Source: JAMOAW01 sp039908535
Lineage (GTDB): Bacteria; Pseudomonadota; Magnetococcia; Magnetococcales; JADFZT01
DNA: 64,000 nucleotides
NCBI GenBank assembly: GCA_039908535.1
Contig: JAMOAW010000013.1
Location: forward strand, 1 to 64,000
Direction of reading: 5' to 3'
Position 1 is the first letter of the stretch. Each line of letters opens with the position of its first letter. The notes under the pieces are model-generated. The model was not told the DNA's origin and made no database searches. It was given only the letters and a program-made list of their open reading frames with translations. Below are positions 35,028-44,183 of this stretch, in pieces. The position numbers and the translations under genes are program-made.

Positions 35028-35909
35028 ATGGCTGATACCGACGGCATCACCAGCAACCACGACTACCATATAGATACACCCATGCAAAGTGAGGTATTTC
35101 CTTTAAAAGGGTGCCACTCTTTAGAGTGGGGTATGAAAAACCGACTCGCCAATATTTTTGATCCAAAAAGCGGGCGAACCGTCATGTTGGCGGTGGACCA
35201 TGGCTATTTTATGGGACCAACCACCGGTTTGGAACGGATTGATATCAATATTGTCCCACTGCTTCCCTATGCCAACACCCTGATGTGTACCCGTGGTATT
35301 TTGCGTTCTACCATTCCCCCAACCTTTAATAAAGGGGTGGTGATGCGCGCCAGTGGCGGGCCCAGTATTCTTAAAGAGTTATCCGATGAAGAGATCGCCG
35401 TCAATATCGAAGATGCCATCCGCATGAATGTCGCGGCCATGGCAGTGCAGGTCTTTATTGGCGGCACATTTGAAACCCGTTCAGTGCATAATATGACCCG
35501 TTTAATCGATCAAGGCAACCGTTATGGTATTCCTGTTTTGGGTGTGACAGCGGTGGGCAAGCAGCTGGTACGCGATGCCCAATATATGCGTCTGGCCACC
35601 CGTATTTGCGCTGAATTAGGGGCCACTTATGTCAAGACCTATTTTGTGGAAAAAGAGTTTGAAACCGTGACGGCCTCCTGCCCAGTGCCTATTGTGATTG
35701 CTGGCGGTAAAAAAATCCCGGAATTCGACGCCTTGACCATGGCCTATCGAGCCGTACAGCAAGGGGCGGCAGGGGTGGATATGGGACGCAATATTTTTCA
35801 ATCTGAAGCCCCTAAAGCGATGATTCAAGCGGTGGGTAAGGTGGTCCATGAAAATATGCCGCCATCGCAAGCGATGGAATTTTATTTAACGCTCAAAGCA
35901 GAAGGTTAA
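35028..35909 (+). CDS. LsrF-like class I aldolase/thiolase
   Basis: A 293-residue protein very similar in motif order to E. coli LsrF, the thiolase acting on phospho-autoinducer-2 breakdown product. Seen are LEWGMKNRLANIF, VMLAVDHGYFMGPTTGLERI, LMCTRGILRS, TYVKTYFVEKEFE with the probable Schiff-base Lys, PIVIAGGKKIPE and GVDMGRNIFQS. ATG 35028 has AAAGGAG 9 nt upstream and matches the LsrF N terminus better than ATG 34998. No lsrK, lsrR, lsrG or Lsr transporter genes are nearby. It is paired with a class II aldolase-SDR fusion, so its substrate may be a different phosphorylated sugar or ketone. Confidence 0.85.
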   Translation: MADTDGITSNHDYHIDTPMQSEVFPLKGCHSLEWGMKNRLANIFDPKSGRTVMLAVDHGYFMGPTTGLERIDINIVPLLPYANTLMCTRGILRSTIPPTFNKGVVMRASGGPSILKELSDEEIAVNIEDAIRMNVAAMAVQVFIGGTFETRSVHNMTRLIDQGNRYGIPVLGVTAVGKQLVRDAQYMRLATRICAELGATYVKTYFVEKEFETVTASCPVPIVIAGGKKIPEFDALTMAYRAVQQGAAGVDMGRNIFQSEAPKAMIQAVGKVVHENMPPSQAMEFYLTLKAEG

Positions 35910-35917
35910 TATCCCAA

Positions 35918-35968
35918 AAAAAGGGAGATTGGGGGGGCGTTTTTTTTACTTCCTAATCTCTTTGTTTT
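35918..35968 (+). terminator. Possible Rho-independent terminator after the LsrF-like gene
   Basis: GAGATTGGGG can pair with TTCCTAATCTC, allowing G-U pairs, across a T-rich loop, followed by TTTGTTTT. It is not a member of the type A/B repeat family. The next gene starts only 17 bp after it, so it may attenuate rather than stop transcription. Confidence 0.4.
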
Positions 35969-35984
35969 AAAAAAGGTTAAAAGT

Positions 35985-38066
35985 ATGAACAACCGCTGGA
36001 ACGAGCAAGAAGCCCAAAATTTTATAAAAAACCATCCCCATTGTGGCGTTGATTTGGCGTTACGAACCTATACCAGCCGTCTACTAGGTGCGGAAAAGGG
36101 GTTGGTTTTGCATGGCGGTGGCAACACATCGGTCAAGACCGATTTTATCAATATTCTAGGGGAGTCCCATCCGGCTATTTATATCAAAGCCTCTGGATTT
36201 GATTTAGAGACCATTACCCCTCAAGGTCACTGTGGTTTGGAGCTGGCGTTTCTACAACGCCTGATTCAACGAGATCAGCTGGACGATGTCACCATGGTGA
36301 GCCAATTACGGGCCCGTCTTCTTGAACCAAGCGGTCCGACCCCCTCTATTGAGACGTTGGTTCACTGTTTTTTACCGGGCAAATTTATCGATCATACCCA
36401 CGCCGATGCCATTTTGGCTCTTTCCAATCGTCCCAATGGGACGGCTTTGTTGCGGCAGGCTTTAGGGGATGGGGTGATCATCCTTCCTTATGTCCATCCT
36501 GGGTTTCAACTGGCCAAAGCGGTGGCCACGGCATGGCAACAAACTCCCCAGAGTCGGGCTATGGTGCTTGTAAAACATGGTCTGATCACCTGGGGAGAGA
36601 CGGCCCAAGAGAGCTATCAAACCACCATTGAGCTGGTCAGCAAGGCCGAACAATTTTTGCAACATATGCCGAAAATGCACACATTACCCAAATGGGAAAC
36701 CCCGTTATCTGAAGCGTGGGGGCGTTATTTGACAATTGCCCCGCGCTTGCGTGGGGCCTTGGCCGTTCCCAGCTTAAATCCAGATCGTCCTTGGCACCGC
36801 ATGATCTTGCAACCCCTCATCACCGAGGAGGTTCTCGCCCTGTTGGCCTCCCCCCAAGGCCGAGAGATCACCCTCACCCCACCATTAACCGCTGACCATC
36901 TCATCCGCACCAAAGCCCGCCCCCTGTGGATCGACACTCCTGACCAAATTGAAACGGCGATTTGCGCCTATGCCACCGAGTATCAAACCTGGTTTGCAAG
37001 CTATAAAGAGACCATCACCCCTCCTCCCACCCCATATGATCCCCACCCCAGGGTGATTCTTATGCCCGGGATAGGGGCGATTTGTGTGGGGGCCGATATC
37101 GGAAGCGCCCGCACGGCCAAGGAGATTACCGCACAAACTTTGGCGGTTAAAGCCCAGATTGGGAGCACCGGGAGATATGAAGGGTTGGAGGAAGCCGATC
37201 TATTTGCCATGGAGTATTTTCCATTGCAACAAGCCAAACTCTCTTTGATTCCAGAGCTTCCCCTGCGCCGTCAGGTCGCCGTAGTGACGGGAGCGGCGGG
37301 AACCATTGGCGCGGGAATTTGTCAGGAGTTGCTGAAACAGGGATGCCATGTGGCAGCAACCGATATTTCCAAGACGGCGTTAGAGGCTTTGGTGGCGGAT
37401 CTCACTCCACACCATCCACAAGAGCGCATACTCGCGGTTCCCATGGATGTCAGCCAACCAGAAGAGGTGACACGAGGATTTTCTCAAATTATTTCTGCTT
37501 GGGGTGGGGTGGATTTAGTGGTGATCAATGCGGGTTTAGCGCATGTCTCCAAGTTAATGGAGATGGATCCGGTGGTGTTTGATCAATTAGCGCGGGTGAA
37601 TATCAATGGCACATTAAACCTGTTAAAGGAGTCGGGACGACATTTTCAAATACAGGCCACAGGTGGTGATATTATTTTGATTTCTACCAAAAATGTCTTT
37701 GCCCCTGGAGCTGGTTTTGGGGCTTATAGTGCCAGCAAGGCGGCCTCGCATCAATTGGCCCGTATTGCCAGTTTAGAGATGGCCTCTTTAGATGTGCGGG
37801 TGAATATGGTGGCTCCTGATGCCGTTTTTGGTCAAGGGGCGCGACGCAGTGGGTTGTGGGCGGCGGTTGGACCAGATCGCATGCGTGCTAGAGGACTGGA
37901 CGAAGCGCGTTTAGAAGAATACTATCAAAAACGCAATCTGTTGCAGGCCAAAATAACCGAACACCATGTTGCCCATGCGGTTCTCTTTTTTGCCACACGG
38001 CAGACCCCCACCACAGGGGTGACCTTACCTGTAGACGGTGGATTGCCAGATGCGACCCCTCGATAG
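35985..38066 (+). CDS. Bifunctional class II aldolase/short-chain dehydrogenase
   Basis: A 693-residue fusion like RhaD-RhaE-type proteins. Residues about 10-420 are a class II aldolase/adducin domain with GGGNTSVK and the metal-binding HTHADAI and later YVHPGFQLA. Residues about 428-690 are an SDR with VTGAAGTIGAGI for NAD(P) binding and the catalytic STKN...YSASKAA (Ser, Tyr-x3-Lys). Known relatives split a sugar phosphate such as rhamnulose-1-phosphate into dihydroxyacetone phosphate and lactaldehyde and then oxidise the aldehyde. Here the partner is an LsrF-like aldolase 75 bp upstream, so the substrate is open. AAGG lies 8 nt before the ATG. Confidence 0.87.
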   Translation: MNNRWNEQEAQNFIKNHPHCGVDLALRTYTSRLLGAEKGLVLHGGGNTSVKTDFINILGESHPAIYIKASGFDLETITPQGHCGLELAFLQRLIQRDQLDDVTMVSQLRARLLEPSGPTPSIETLVHCFLPGKFIDHTHADAILALSNRPNGTALLRQALGDGVIILPYVHPGFQLAKAVATAWQQTPQSRAMVLVKHGLITWGETAQESYQTTIELVSKAEQFLQHMPKMHTLPKWETPLSEAWGRYLTIAPRLRGALAVPSLNPDRPWHRMILQPLITEEVLALLASPQGREITLTPPLTADHLIRTKARPLWIDTPDQIETAICAYATEYQTWFASYKETITPPPTPYDPHPRVILMPGIGAICVGADIGSARTAKEITAQTLAVKAQIGSTGRYEGLEEADLFAMEYFPLQQAKLSLIPELPLRRQVAVVTGAAGTIGAGICQELLKQGCHVAATDISKTALEALVADLTPHHPQERILAVPMDVSQPEEVTRGFSQIISAWGGVDLVVINAGLAHVSKLMEMDPVVFDQLARVNINGTLNLLKESGRHFQIQATGGDIILISTKNVFAPGAGFGAYSASKAASHQLARIASLEMASLDVRVNMVAPDAVFGQGARRSGLWAAVGPDRMRARGLDEARLEEYYQKRNLLQAKITEHHVAHAVLFFATRQTPTTGVTLPVDGGLPDATPR

Positions 38067-38074
38067 GGTTCTAT

Positions 38075-38210
38075 TTTCGGAAAAATAAAAATCAAGACCT
38101 TGGGGGGTGGAGAACCGCCCCCCAATTCCCCCCACCCTTTTTTTTAAGTCTTAAAAAAAAGAGGGGGTCTGGGGGATTCATCCCCCAGGGTTTTATCTTT
38201 GATTTTTTTG
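38075..38210. repeat. Type A hairpin repeat, reference full copy
   Basis: Forward copy and a good model of the family: ATCAAGACC, then a GGGGGGTGGAGAACCGCCCC stem, CCCCCACCC, the palindromic centre CTTTTTTTTAAG-T-CTTAAAAAAAAG, GGGGTCTGGGGGAT/ATCCCCCAG stem and GGTTTTATCTTTGATTTTTTT-like tail. It lies between the aldolase and enolase genes. Confidence 0.9.
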
Positions 38211-38253
38211 TCCGAAGAAGATCGTTCTTAACTCAAATTTTGGAGCTTATTCG

Positions 38254-39531
38254 ATGAGTGATATCACCTTTATACACGCCCGTGAAATTATCGACTCCCG
38301 TGGCAATCCCACGGTAGAGGTAGATTTATTTACCGAAGAGGGGGCTTTTGGTCGCGCTGCGGTTCCTTCTGGGGCCTCGACTGGCACCCGAGAAGCCGTC
38401 GAGTTACGGGATAACGACCCGACCCGTTATTTGGGCAAAGGGGTACAAAAAGCCGTTGCAGCGGTAAATGGAGAGATTCTCAATGCCATTAGCGGCATGG
38501 AAGTATTTGACCAAATCTCCCTGGACAACCGTTTAATAGAACTAGACGGGACGGGCAACAAGTCGCGTTTGGGGGCCAACGCCATTTTAGGGGTATCGTT
38601 GGCGGCGGCCAAAGCGGCGGCAGAGGAGTCCAGACAGCCGCTGTATCGGTATTTGGGTGGAACCCATGCACGAATTTTACCTGTGCCAATGATGAACATT
38701 ATCAACGGCGGTGCCCATGCCGATAATAACGTTGATATTCAGGAGTTTATGATTATGCCCATTGCTGCCCGAACCATGGCTCAAGCCGTGCGCATGGGGG
38801 CGGAGGTATTTCATCACCTAAAAAAGGTGCTCAAAGAGGATGGACTCAATACCGCTGTTGGTGATGAAGGTGGATTTGCCCCCAACCTCGTTTCCAATGA
38901 AGCCGCGATTGGCAAAATATTGAAAGCCATTGAAAAAGCTGGCTATGTCCCAGGAGAGGAGATCGCCTTGGCTTTGGATTGTGCCGCTTCGGAATTTTAT
39001 AATGTGGAGAGTGGGTTATATGAGTTAGCTGGAGAAAACCGTTCTCTTGGTCGAGATGAATTGGTGCGTTATTATGAAGATTTGGTCGATAGATATCCCA
39101 TTCGCTCCATTGAGGATGGTTTTGCCGAAAATGATTGGGAAGGTTGGAAAAACATGACCGATGTTTTAGGCGGTCGCATACGTTTAGTAGGCGACGATCT
39201 TTTCGTCACCAACCCAGAGATTTTATCTCGAGGTATCCGGGAGGGGGTTGCCAACGCCATTTTGATCAAAGTCAACCAAATCGGCACTCTGAGTGAGACC
39301 CTAGAGGCTGTTCAAAAGGCCCAACGCGCGGGTTACGCCACCATTATTTCTCACCGTTCAGGCGAGACCGAAGACACCACCATCGCCGACATTGCTGTCG
39401 CCGTCAACGCAGGTCAAATCAAAACGGGCTCCATGAGTCGCTCTGACCGGGTCGCCAAATATAACCGTCTCATTCGCATTGAAGAGGAGTTGGGTGAGGC
39501 GGCGCGGTATGGGGGTGGAGATTATTTATAA
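38254..39531 (+). CDS. eno: Enolase
   Basis: A 425-residue glycolytic enzyme converting 2-phosphoglycerate to phosphoenolpyruvate. Motifs are IIDSRGNPTVEVDLF, FGRAAVPSGASTG, MNIINGGAHADNNVDIQEF, DEGGFAPNL, metal ligands in ALDCAASEFY, SIEDGFAENDW and VGDDLFVTN, and the active-site ILIKVNQIGTLSET and ISHRSGETEDT. Length is typical. GGAG lies 8 nt before the ATG. It stands alone between hairpin repeats. Confidence 0.98.
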   Translation: MSDITFIHAREIIDSRGNPTVEVDLFTEEGAFGRAAVPSGASTGTREAVELRDNDPTRYLGKGVQKAVAAVNGEILNAISGMEVFDQISLDNRLIELDGTGNKSRLGANAILGVSLAAAKAAAEESRQPLYRYLGGTHARILPVPMMNIINGGAHADNNVDIQEFMIMPIAARTMAQAVRMGAEVFHHLKKVLKEDGLNTAVGDEGGFAPNLVSNEAAIGKILKAIEKAGYVPGEEIALALDCAASEFYNVESGLYELAGENRSLGRDELVRYYEDLVDRYPIRSIEDGFAENDWEGWKNMTDVLGGRIRLVGDDLFVTNPEILSRGIREGVANAILIKVNQIGTLSETLEAVQKAQRAGYATIISHRSGETEDTTIADIAVAVNAGQIKTGSMSRSDRVAKYNRLIRIEEELGEAARYGGGDYL

Positions 39532-39549
39532 AAAAAGGAGGCTTAGGGA

Positions 39550-39672
39550 TGACCAAAACCTTGGGGGGCCAAGAACCGCCCCCCAATTTTAAAAAAAAGA
39601 GGGGGTTTGGGGGATTCATCCCCCAAGGTTTTGTCTTTGATTTTAATGTTTTGCCCGCAGGGCATTTTGTTC
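39550..39672. repeat. Type A hairpin repeat, shortened centre (convergent gap)
   Basis: Forward copy with GGGGGGCCAAGAACCGCCCC stem, a shortened A8 centre, GGGGGAT/ATCCCCC stem and the TTGCCCGCAGGGCA end hairpin. Its right end, reading TGAACA on the minus strand, coincides with the TGA stop of the EamA gene. Confidence 0.9.
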
Positions 39673-40540
39673 AACGCCTACGCAACCCTTCTCCCCATTG
39701 AAACAGACTCAACCCCCCCAAAATCAATAAAGACCCTAAAATCACCCCGCCATGAATCTCTTCTTTATTAAAGGCCACTCCAAGCCACAAAGCCAGCATA
39801 GGGGCGGATAGGGTGACGAGGACGGCGTTGGCGGTTTTGACTCGACTTAAAAGATAATAAAAAGAGATAAAACCGATGCCATTGGCGACAAAACCTAGGT
39901 AGAGAATGGCATTGATGGCGCGTAGAGAGATAGCAGTGGGCCAAGGGGTGTGTTCGAAGAAAAAAACGGTTAAAAAAAGTGGAAAGGCCACCCAAAGCGA
40001 TCCTGCGGTGACCCACAAAGGAGAGACCCCCTCCCCCCATCGTTTGATGCCAATATTACCAGCGGAATAGATCAAAACAGCGATAAAAATCACCCCGACG
40101 CCAAACAACGTTTTTGCACCTAACGCCCCACCTTGCCCAAAAATAGCCACCAGTCCGCCCATGCCCAATATAGAACCGAAAAATTTTTCCAAGGCGAACG
40201 ATTCGTTTAACCAAACCGCTGCCATGCCCCCGGTTAAAATCGGTCCCAATCCAAACAAAACCGAAATCCAACCCGATGGCAAATATTGCGCCCCCCAATA
40301 GACACAAAACATCGTCCCAAACAGGCTAAGACCCGCCGCCAAAGAGACCGCCATAATTTGTCTTGCGGGAGCTGGATGACGTTTCAACCACGGAATCAAC
40401 ATTAAAAAGAGTACCGCTCCAATGGCGATTCGCGCCGTTACCGCAAAAAGATAGCCACCCCCCTCTTGACTCCACTGAATGGCCATTGGGGTACTCCCCC
40501 AAATACAGGTGACAATGACAAACGCCAACCAAATCGGCAT
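39671..40540 (-). CDS. EamA/DMT-family drug/metabolite transporter
   Basis: A 289-residue inner-membrane protein with about ten helices in two EamA repeats. The first starts FVIVTCIWGSTPMAIQW, and the second repeat begins in TLFGVGVIFIAVLIYSAGNIGIKRW. Such carriers export amino acids, metabolites or drugs; the substrate is unknown. The stop codon falls at the edge of a hairpin repeat, so the extreme C terminus (GEGLRRR) may have been altered by repeat insertion. It diverges from the ilvB operon. Confidence 0.85.
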   Translation of the reverse strand: MPIWLAFVIVTCIWGSTPMAIQWSQEGGGYLFAVTARIAIGAVLFLMLIPWLKRHPAPARQIMAVSLAAGLSLFGTMFCVYWGAQYLPSGWISVLFGLGPILTGGMAAVWLNESFALEKFFGSILGMGGLVAIFGQGGALGAKTLFGVGVIFIAVLIYSAGNIGIKRWGEGVSPLWVTAGSLWVAFPLFLTVFFFEHTPWPTAISLRAINAILYLGFVANGIGFISFYYLLSRVKTANAVLVTLSAPMLALWLGVAFNKEEIHGGVILGSLLILGGLSLFQWGEGLRRR

Positions 40541-40561
40541 TTTTTCTCCTCGGATATATTT

Positions 40562-40636
40562 TTAAAAAATTAAAATCAAAACCCTGGGGGATGAATCCCC
40601 CAGACCCCCTCTTTTTTTTAAGAACTAACAATCAAG
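40562..40636. repeat. Half type A hairpin repeat (divergent gap)
   Basis: Only one module is present: AAAATCAAAACCCTGGGGGAT, ATCCCCCAGACCCCC and a T8 tract, ending at AAGAACTAACAATCAAG. The second hairpin is missing. It lies upstream of both the EamA and ilvB genes. Confidence 0.85.
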
Positions 40637-40716
40637 TTTTTTATTGCTTGATATTGTATTCAACAATACCGACAGGCACCAACATAATATTTTTTCGCCT
40701 TCCACATCTCTTGACA

Positions 40717-40745
40717 TTGACACTTTCTCTTGGGAACTTCATATT
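40717..40745 (+). promoter_or_regulatory. Candidate sigma-70 promoter of the ilvB operon
   Basis: A perfect TTGACA (40717-40722) is followed after 17 bp by CATATT (40740-40745, four of six to consensus). A second TTGACA directly precedes it at 40711. The predicted leader is about 60 nt. No leader peptide rich in Leu/Ile/Val codons, T-box or attenuator hairpin was seen. Confidence 0.55.
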
Positions 40746-40812
40746 TAAAAGGTTTGTCTCAATAGAAGAGTCCGCATGACGGACATCCTTAGTTAGAGAT
40801 GGAGTTTGCAAA

Positions 40813-42543
40813 GTGGAACTGACTGGAGCTGAAATTATCATACACACCCTGCGCGACCTGGGCGTGCATACCGTGTTTGGATATCCTGGGGGAGCAGTGC
40901 TGTATATCTATGACGCACTGTTTAAGGAACCGGCTATCAAACATATTCTAACCCGCCATGAGCAGGGGGCTCTCCATGCCGCCGATGGCTATGCACGGGT
41001 GACCGGCAATGTCGGGGTGGCGATTGTCACCTCTGGGCCAGGGGCAACCAATGCGGTGACCGGCTTGGCGACCGCTTACATGGATTCCATCCCATTGGTC
41101 TGCATCTCTGGCCAAGTCCCCTCCCCTTTGATCGGCAACGATGCCTTCCAAGAGGCCGATACCGTGGGCATTACCCGCTCTTGTACCAAACATAACTTTT
41201 TGGTCAAAGAGGTGGACCAACTCTCTCGCATCATCCGCGAGGCGTTTCATATCGCCTCTACAGGACGACCTGGACCGGTCTTGATCGACATTCCCAAAGA
41301 TGTCACCGCAGCACTTGCCCATTATGAAAGCCACAAAGGTCAAAAGGTGGAGATGCGCTCCTATCGGCCAACGGTGCATGGCCATGCCGGACAGATCAAA
41401 CGGGCGGTCAAATTAATTCGCGATGCCGTTCGCCCCTTGATTTATACCGGAGGCGGGGTCATTCTCAGCAACGCGGCCCAAGAGTTACAAACCTTTACCA
41501 AGGCGATCAAAGCTCCCATCACCCAAACCCTCATGGGACTGGGGGGATATCCCTCTTCTGACCATCAATTTATTGGTATGTTGGGGATGCATGGCACCTA
41601 TGAAGCCAACATGGCGGTCCATCGCTGTGATCTTTTGCTGGCCATTGGAGCCCGTTTTGACGACCGAGTGACTGGCAAAATTTCCCAGTTTGCCCCCCAT
41701 GCCACCATCATTCATATTGATGTGGATCCCACCTCTATCTCGAAAAATGTTCAGGTAGATGTGCCCATTGTCGGCGATGTCAAAGATGTGTTAACTCGCA
41801 TGATGGATGCCATTGATAAATCTGATTTCAAAGAAAAGCAGACGAATCTTTCTCCCTGGTGGCAAGAGATTGAAGTGTGGCGGCAAACAAAATGTCTGCG
41901 CTTTAAGCAATCCGATACCCTGATTGAAGCCCAATATGTTATTCAAAAACTACACGAAATCACCAAAGGCGAGGCGATCCTTGCCACTGACGTTGGACAG
42001 CATCAAATGTGGGCCGCACAATTTTATGGTCTAGAAAAACCGCGACGTTGGTTGACCTCTGGTGGATTGGGGACCATGGGTTATGGCCTGCCCGCCGCCA
42101 TTGGGGCGCAAATTGCCAAACCGTTGGATTTGGTGGTGTTAATCACTGGTGAAGGCTCGATTCAAATGAATATTCAAGAATTGGGAACCATTCTACAGTA
42201 TCAATTACCCATCAAAATTGCTATTATCAACAATGCCAACCTGGGCATGGTGCGCCAATGGCAGGAGTTTTTTTACGAAAAACGCTACTCCCAATCGGAC
42301 ATGTCGGTGCAACCAGACTTTATTCAACTGGCCCAAGCCTACGGAGCCACGGGTTTAAAAGCAGAAAGACCCAGTGAAGTAGAACCGGTCATTCGCCAAG
42401 CATTGGCAACCAAGGGAGCGGTTATTATGGATTTTCGGGTCAACAAAGAGACCAATGTCTATCCAATGGTTCCGGCAGGCAAGGCCATCCACGAAATGAT
42501 TCTCCCAGATGGTGCCGCCATCAACGAGATGAATCTTCTGTAA
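40813..42543 (+). CDS. ilvB: Acetolactate synthase large subunit
   Basis: A 576-residue thiamine-diphosphate enzyme for the first common step of Val, Ile and Leu synthesis. It starts at GTG with GGAG 8 nt upstream. Seen are FGYPGGAVLYIYD, RHEQGALHAADGYAR with the catalytic Glu, the central domain LLAIGARFDDRVTGK, and the TPP motif in ITGEGSIQMNIQELGT followed by INNANLGMVRQW. The usual GDG of the TPP motif reads GEG here (codon GAA), a conservative but uncommon change at a Mg-binding residue. It heads ilvB-ilvH-ilvC-psd-pssA-leuA. Confidence 0.96.
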   Translation: MELTGAEIIIHTLRDLGVHTVFGYPGGAVLYIYDALFKEPAIKHILTRHEQGALHAADGYARVTGNVGVAIVTSGPGATNAVTGLATAYMDSIPLVCISGQVPSPLIGNDAFQEADTVGITRSCTKHNFLVKEVDQLSRIIREAFHIASTGRPGPVLIDIPKDVTAALAHYESHKGQKVEMRSYRPTVHGHAGQIKRAVKLIRDAVRPLIYTGGGVILSNAAQELQTFTKAIKAPITQTLMGLGGYPSSDHQFIGMLGMHGTYEANMAVHRCDLLLAIGARFDDRVTGKISQFAPHATIIHIDVDPTSISKNVQVDVPIVGDVKDVLTRMMDAIDKSDFKEKQTNLSPWWQEIEVWRQTKCLRFKQSDTLIEAQYVIQKLHEITKGEAILATDVGQHQMWAAQFYGLEKPRRWLTSGGLGTMGYGLPAAIGAQIAKPLDLVVLITGEGSIQMNIQELGTILQYQLPIKIAIINNANLGMVRQWQEFFYEKRYSQSDMSVQPDFIQLAQAYGATGLKAERPSEVEPVIRQALATKGAVIMDFRVNKETNVYPMVPAGKAIHEMILPDGAAINEMNLL

Positions 42544-42555
42544 GAGGGAGACAAT

Positions 42556-43062
42556 ATGAAACATGTCATTTCCGTTTTGGTGGAAAACGAATCCGGGGTT
42601 CTCTCCCGCGTGGCTGGACTTTTTTCCGCTCGAGGCTTTAATATTGAAAGTTTAACTGTGGCTCCTGTTGGCAAAGGAGATGTCTCGCACATCACCCTAG
42701 TCACCATGGGAGACAATAATATTATTGAACAAATACTCAAACAACTCAACAAATTAATTCCCGTCATTCAGGTTGCCAACCTCACCGAAGGGGCCCATGT
42801 GGCACGGGAATTGATGATGGTAAAAGTGGATGCCCAACGCGAAGTACGGGCCGAAGTCCTGCGCATCGCCGATATTTTCCGCTCACGGGTAGTGGACGCC
42901 ACCCCCACCTCTTTTATCGTTGAAGTAACGGGCAGCAGCGAAAAGCTCAATGCCTGCTTGGCTTTATTAATGCCATTGGGGGTAACCGATGTGGTACGTA
43001 CCGGTCAAGTCGCTATGGCGCGTGGTGCGGGACAAAATCATCAATTTTTCAAGACACCTTAA
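42556..43062 (+). CDS. ilvH: Acetolactate synthase regulatory small subunit
   Basis: A 168-residue regulatory subunit with an N-terminal ACT domain (ISVLVENESGVLSRVAGLFSARGFNIESL), the valine feedback-binding module, then a C-terminal ALS_ss_C domain (ELMMVKVDAQREVRAEVL). It begins 13 bp after ilvB behind GAGGGAGA. Length fits the IlvH/IlvN long type. Confidence 0.96.
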   Translation: MKHVISVLVENESGVLSRVAGLFSARGFNIESLTVAPVGKGDVSHITLVTMGDNNIIEQILKQLNKLIPVIQVANLTEGAHVARELMMVKVDAQREVRAEVLRIADIFRSRVVDATPTSFIVEVTGSSEKLNACLALLMPLGVTDVVRTGQVAMARGAGQNHQFFKTP

Positions 43063-43098
43063 TATATACCATCCACCTAAGAGAGAGTCTCAAAGAAC

Positions 43099-44115
43099 AT
43101 GAAAGTCTTTTACGATCAAGATGCCAATCTTTCGATCATCCAAAACAAAAAGGTCGCCATCATTGGATATGGTTCGCAAGGCCATGCCCATGCTCAAAAT
43201 CTCCATGAATCCGGTGTACCCGTGGTGGTTGGATTACGGGCCAACTCCCCCTCTTGGTATAAAGCCAAAAATGCCGGGCTCGAAGTAGCTGAGGTCGCCG
43301 ATGCCGTGGCGCAGGCCGATTTGGTCATGATGTTGGTTCCCGATGAACATCAAGCCAAAATTTATCGCGATCAGGTGGCCCCCAATTTACGCTCGGATGC
43401 CGCGTTGGTCTTTGCGCACGGTTTTAATATTCACTTTGGCCAAATTGATCCCCCCGCCAGTGTCGATGTTTTCTTGGCCGCACCCAAAGGACCAGGCCAT
43501 CTGGTCCGTTCGGAATATCTCAAAGGGGGTGGCGTGCCCACATTGATCGCCATCCATCAAGATGCCACTGGTCAAGCCCGTGAGATTGCCATGTCCTATG
43601 CCAGTGCCATTGGTGGTGGTCGAGCTGGCATCATTGAAACCACCTTTCGCGAAGAGACCGAGACCGATCTATTTGGAGAGCAAGCGGTCCTCTGTGGTGG
43701 TATCTCGGCCCTGATTATGGCGGGCTACGAGACCTTAGTTGAGGCCGGTTATGCACCGGAAATGGCCTATTTTGAGTGCCTCCACGAAACCAAACTGATT
43801 GTTGATTTAATTTACGAAGGTGGCATCGCCAACATGCGTTATTCCATCTCCAATACCGCTGAATATGGTGATTTAACCCGTGGACCACGGGTGGTCACCG
43901 AGCAGACCAAAGCCGAAATGAAAAAAATTCTTGCGGAAATCCAAACCGGCGAATTTGCCCGGGAGTGGATTGCCGAGAATATGGTCGGTCGACCAAAATT
44001 TCAAGCTCTTCGACGCATGGGCAAAGAGCATCCCATTGAAATTTTGGGAGATGGTCTACGTAAAATGATGCCTTGGATTCAAAAGGGTAAGTTGGTAGAT
44101 AAGTCCAAAAACTAA
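43099..44115 (+). CDS. ilvC: Ketol-acid reductoisomerase (class I)
   Basis: A 338-residue enzyme that isomerises and reduces acetolactate or acetohydroxybutyrate. The Rossmann motif is AIIGYGSQGHAHAQNL and the cofactor loop VGLRANSPSWYKAKN carries Arg and Ser residues typical of NADPH use. The knotted helical domain has ETDLFGEQAVLCGG and the second catalytic Glu in AYFECLHETKLIVDL. Class I length. Third gene of the operon. Confidence 0.97.
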   Translation: MKVFYDQDANLSIIQNKKVAIIGYGSQGHAHAQNLHESGVPVVVGLRANSPSWYKAKNAGLEVAEVADAVAQADLVMMLVPDEHQAKIYRDQVAPNLRSDAALVFAHGFNIHFGQIDPPASVDVFLAAPKGPGHLVRSEYLKGGGVPTLIAIHQDATGQAREIAMSYASAIGGGRAGIIETTFREETETDLFGEQAVLCGGISALIMAGYETLVEAGYAPEMAYFECLHETKLIVDLIYEGGIANMRYSISNTAEYGDLTRGPRVVTEQTKAEMKKILAEIQTGEFAREWIAENMVGRPKFQALRRMGKEHPIEILGDGLRKMMPWIQKGKLVDKSKN

Positions 44116-44183
44116 GGCACTATCAAGGAGCGCATGAACCTGTTATTTCAACCTTAGTGTGGATTCAATTTTTGGGGGCGCAT

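Noticed and set aside
40640..40812. Attenuator, T-box or leader peptide before ilvB
   Set aside because: No Leu/Val/Ile codon run, specifier stem or terminator/antiterminator pair was found; only a promoter is supported.
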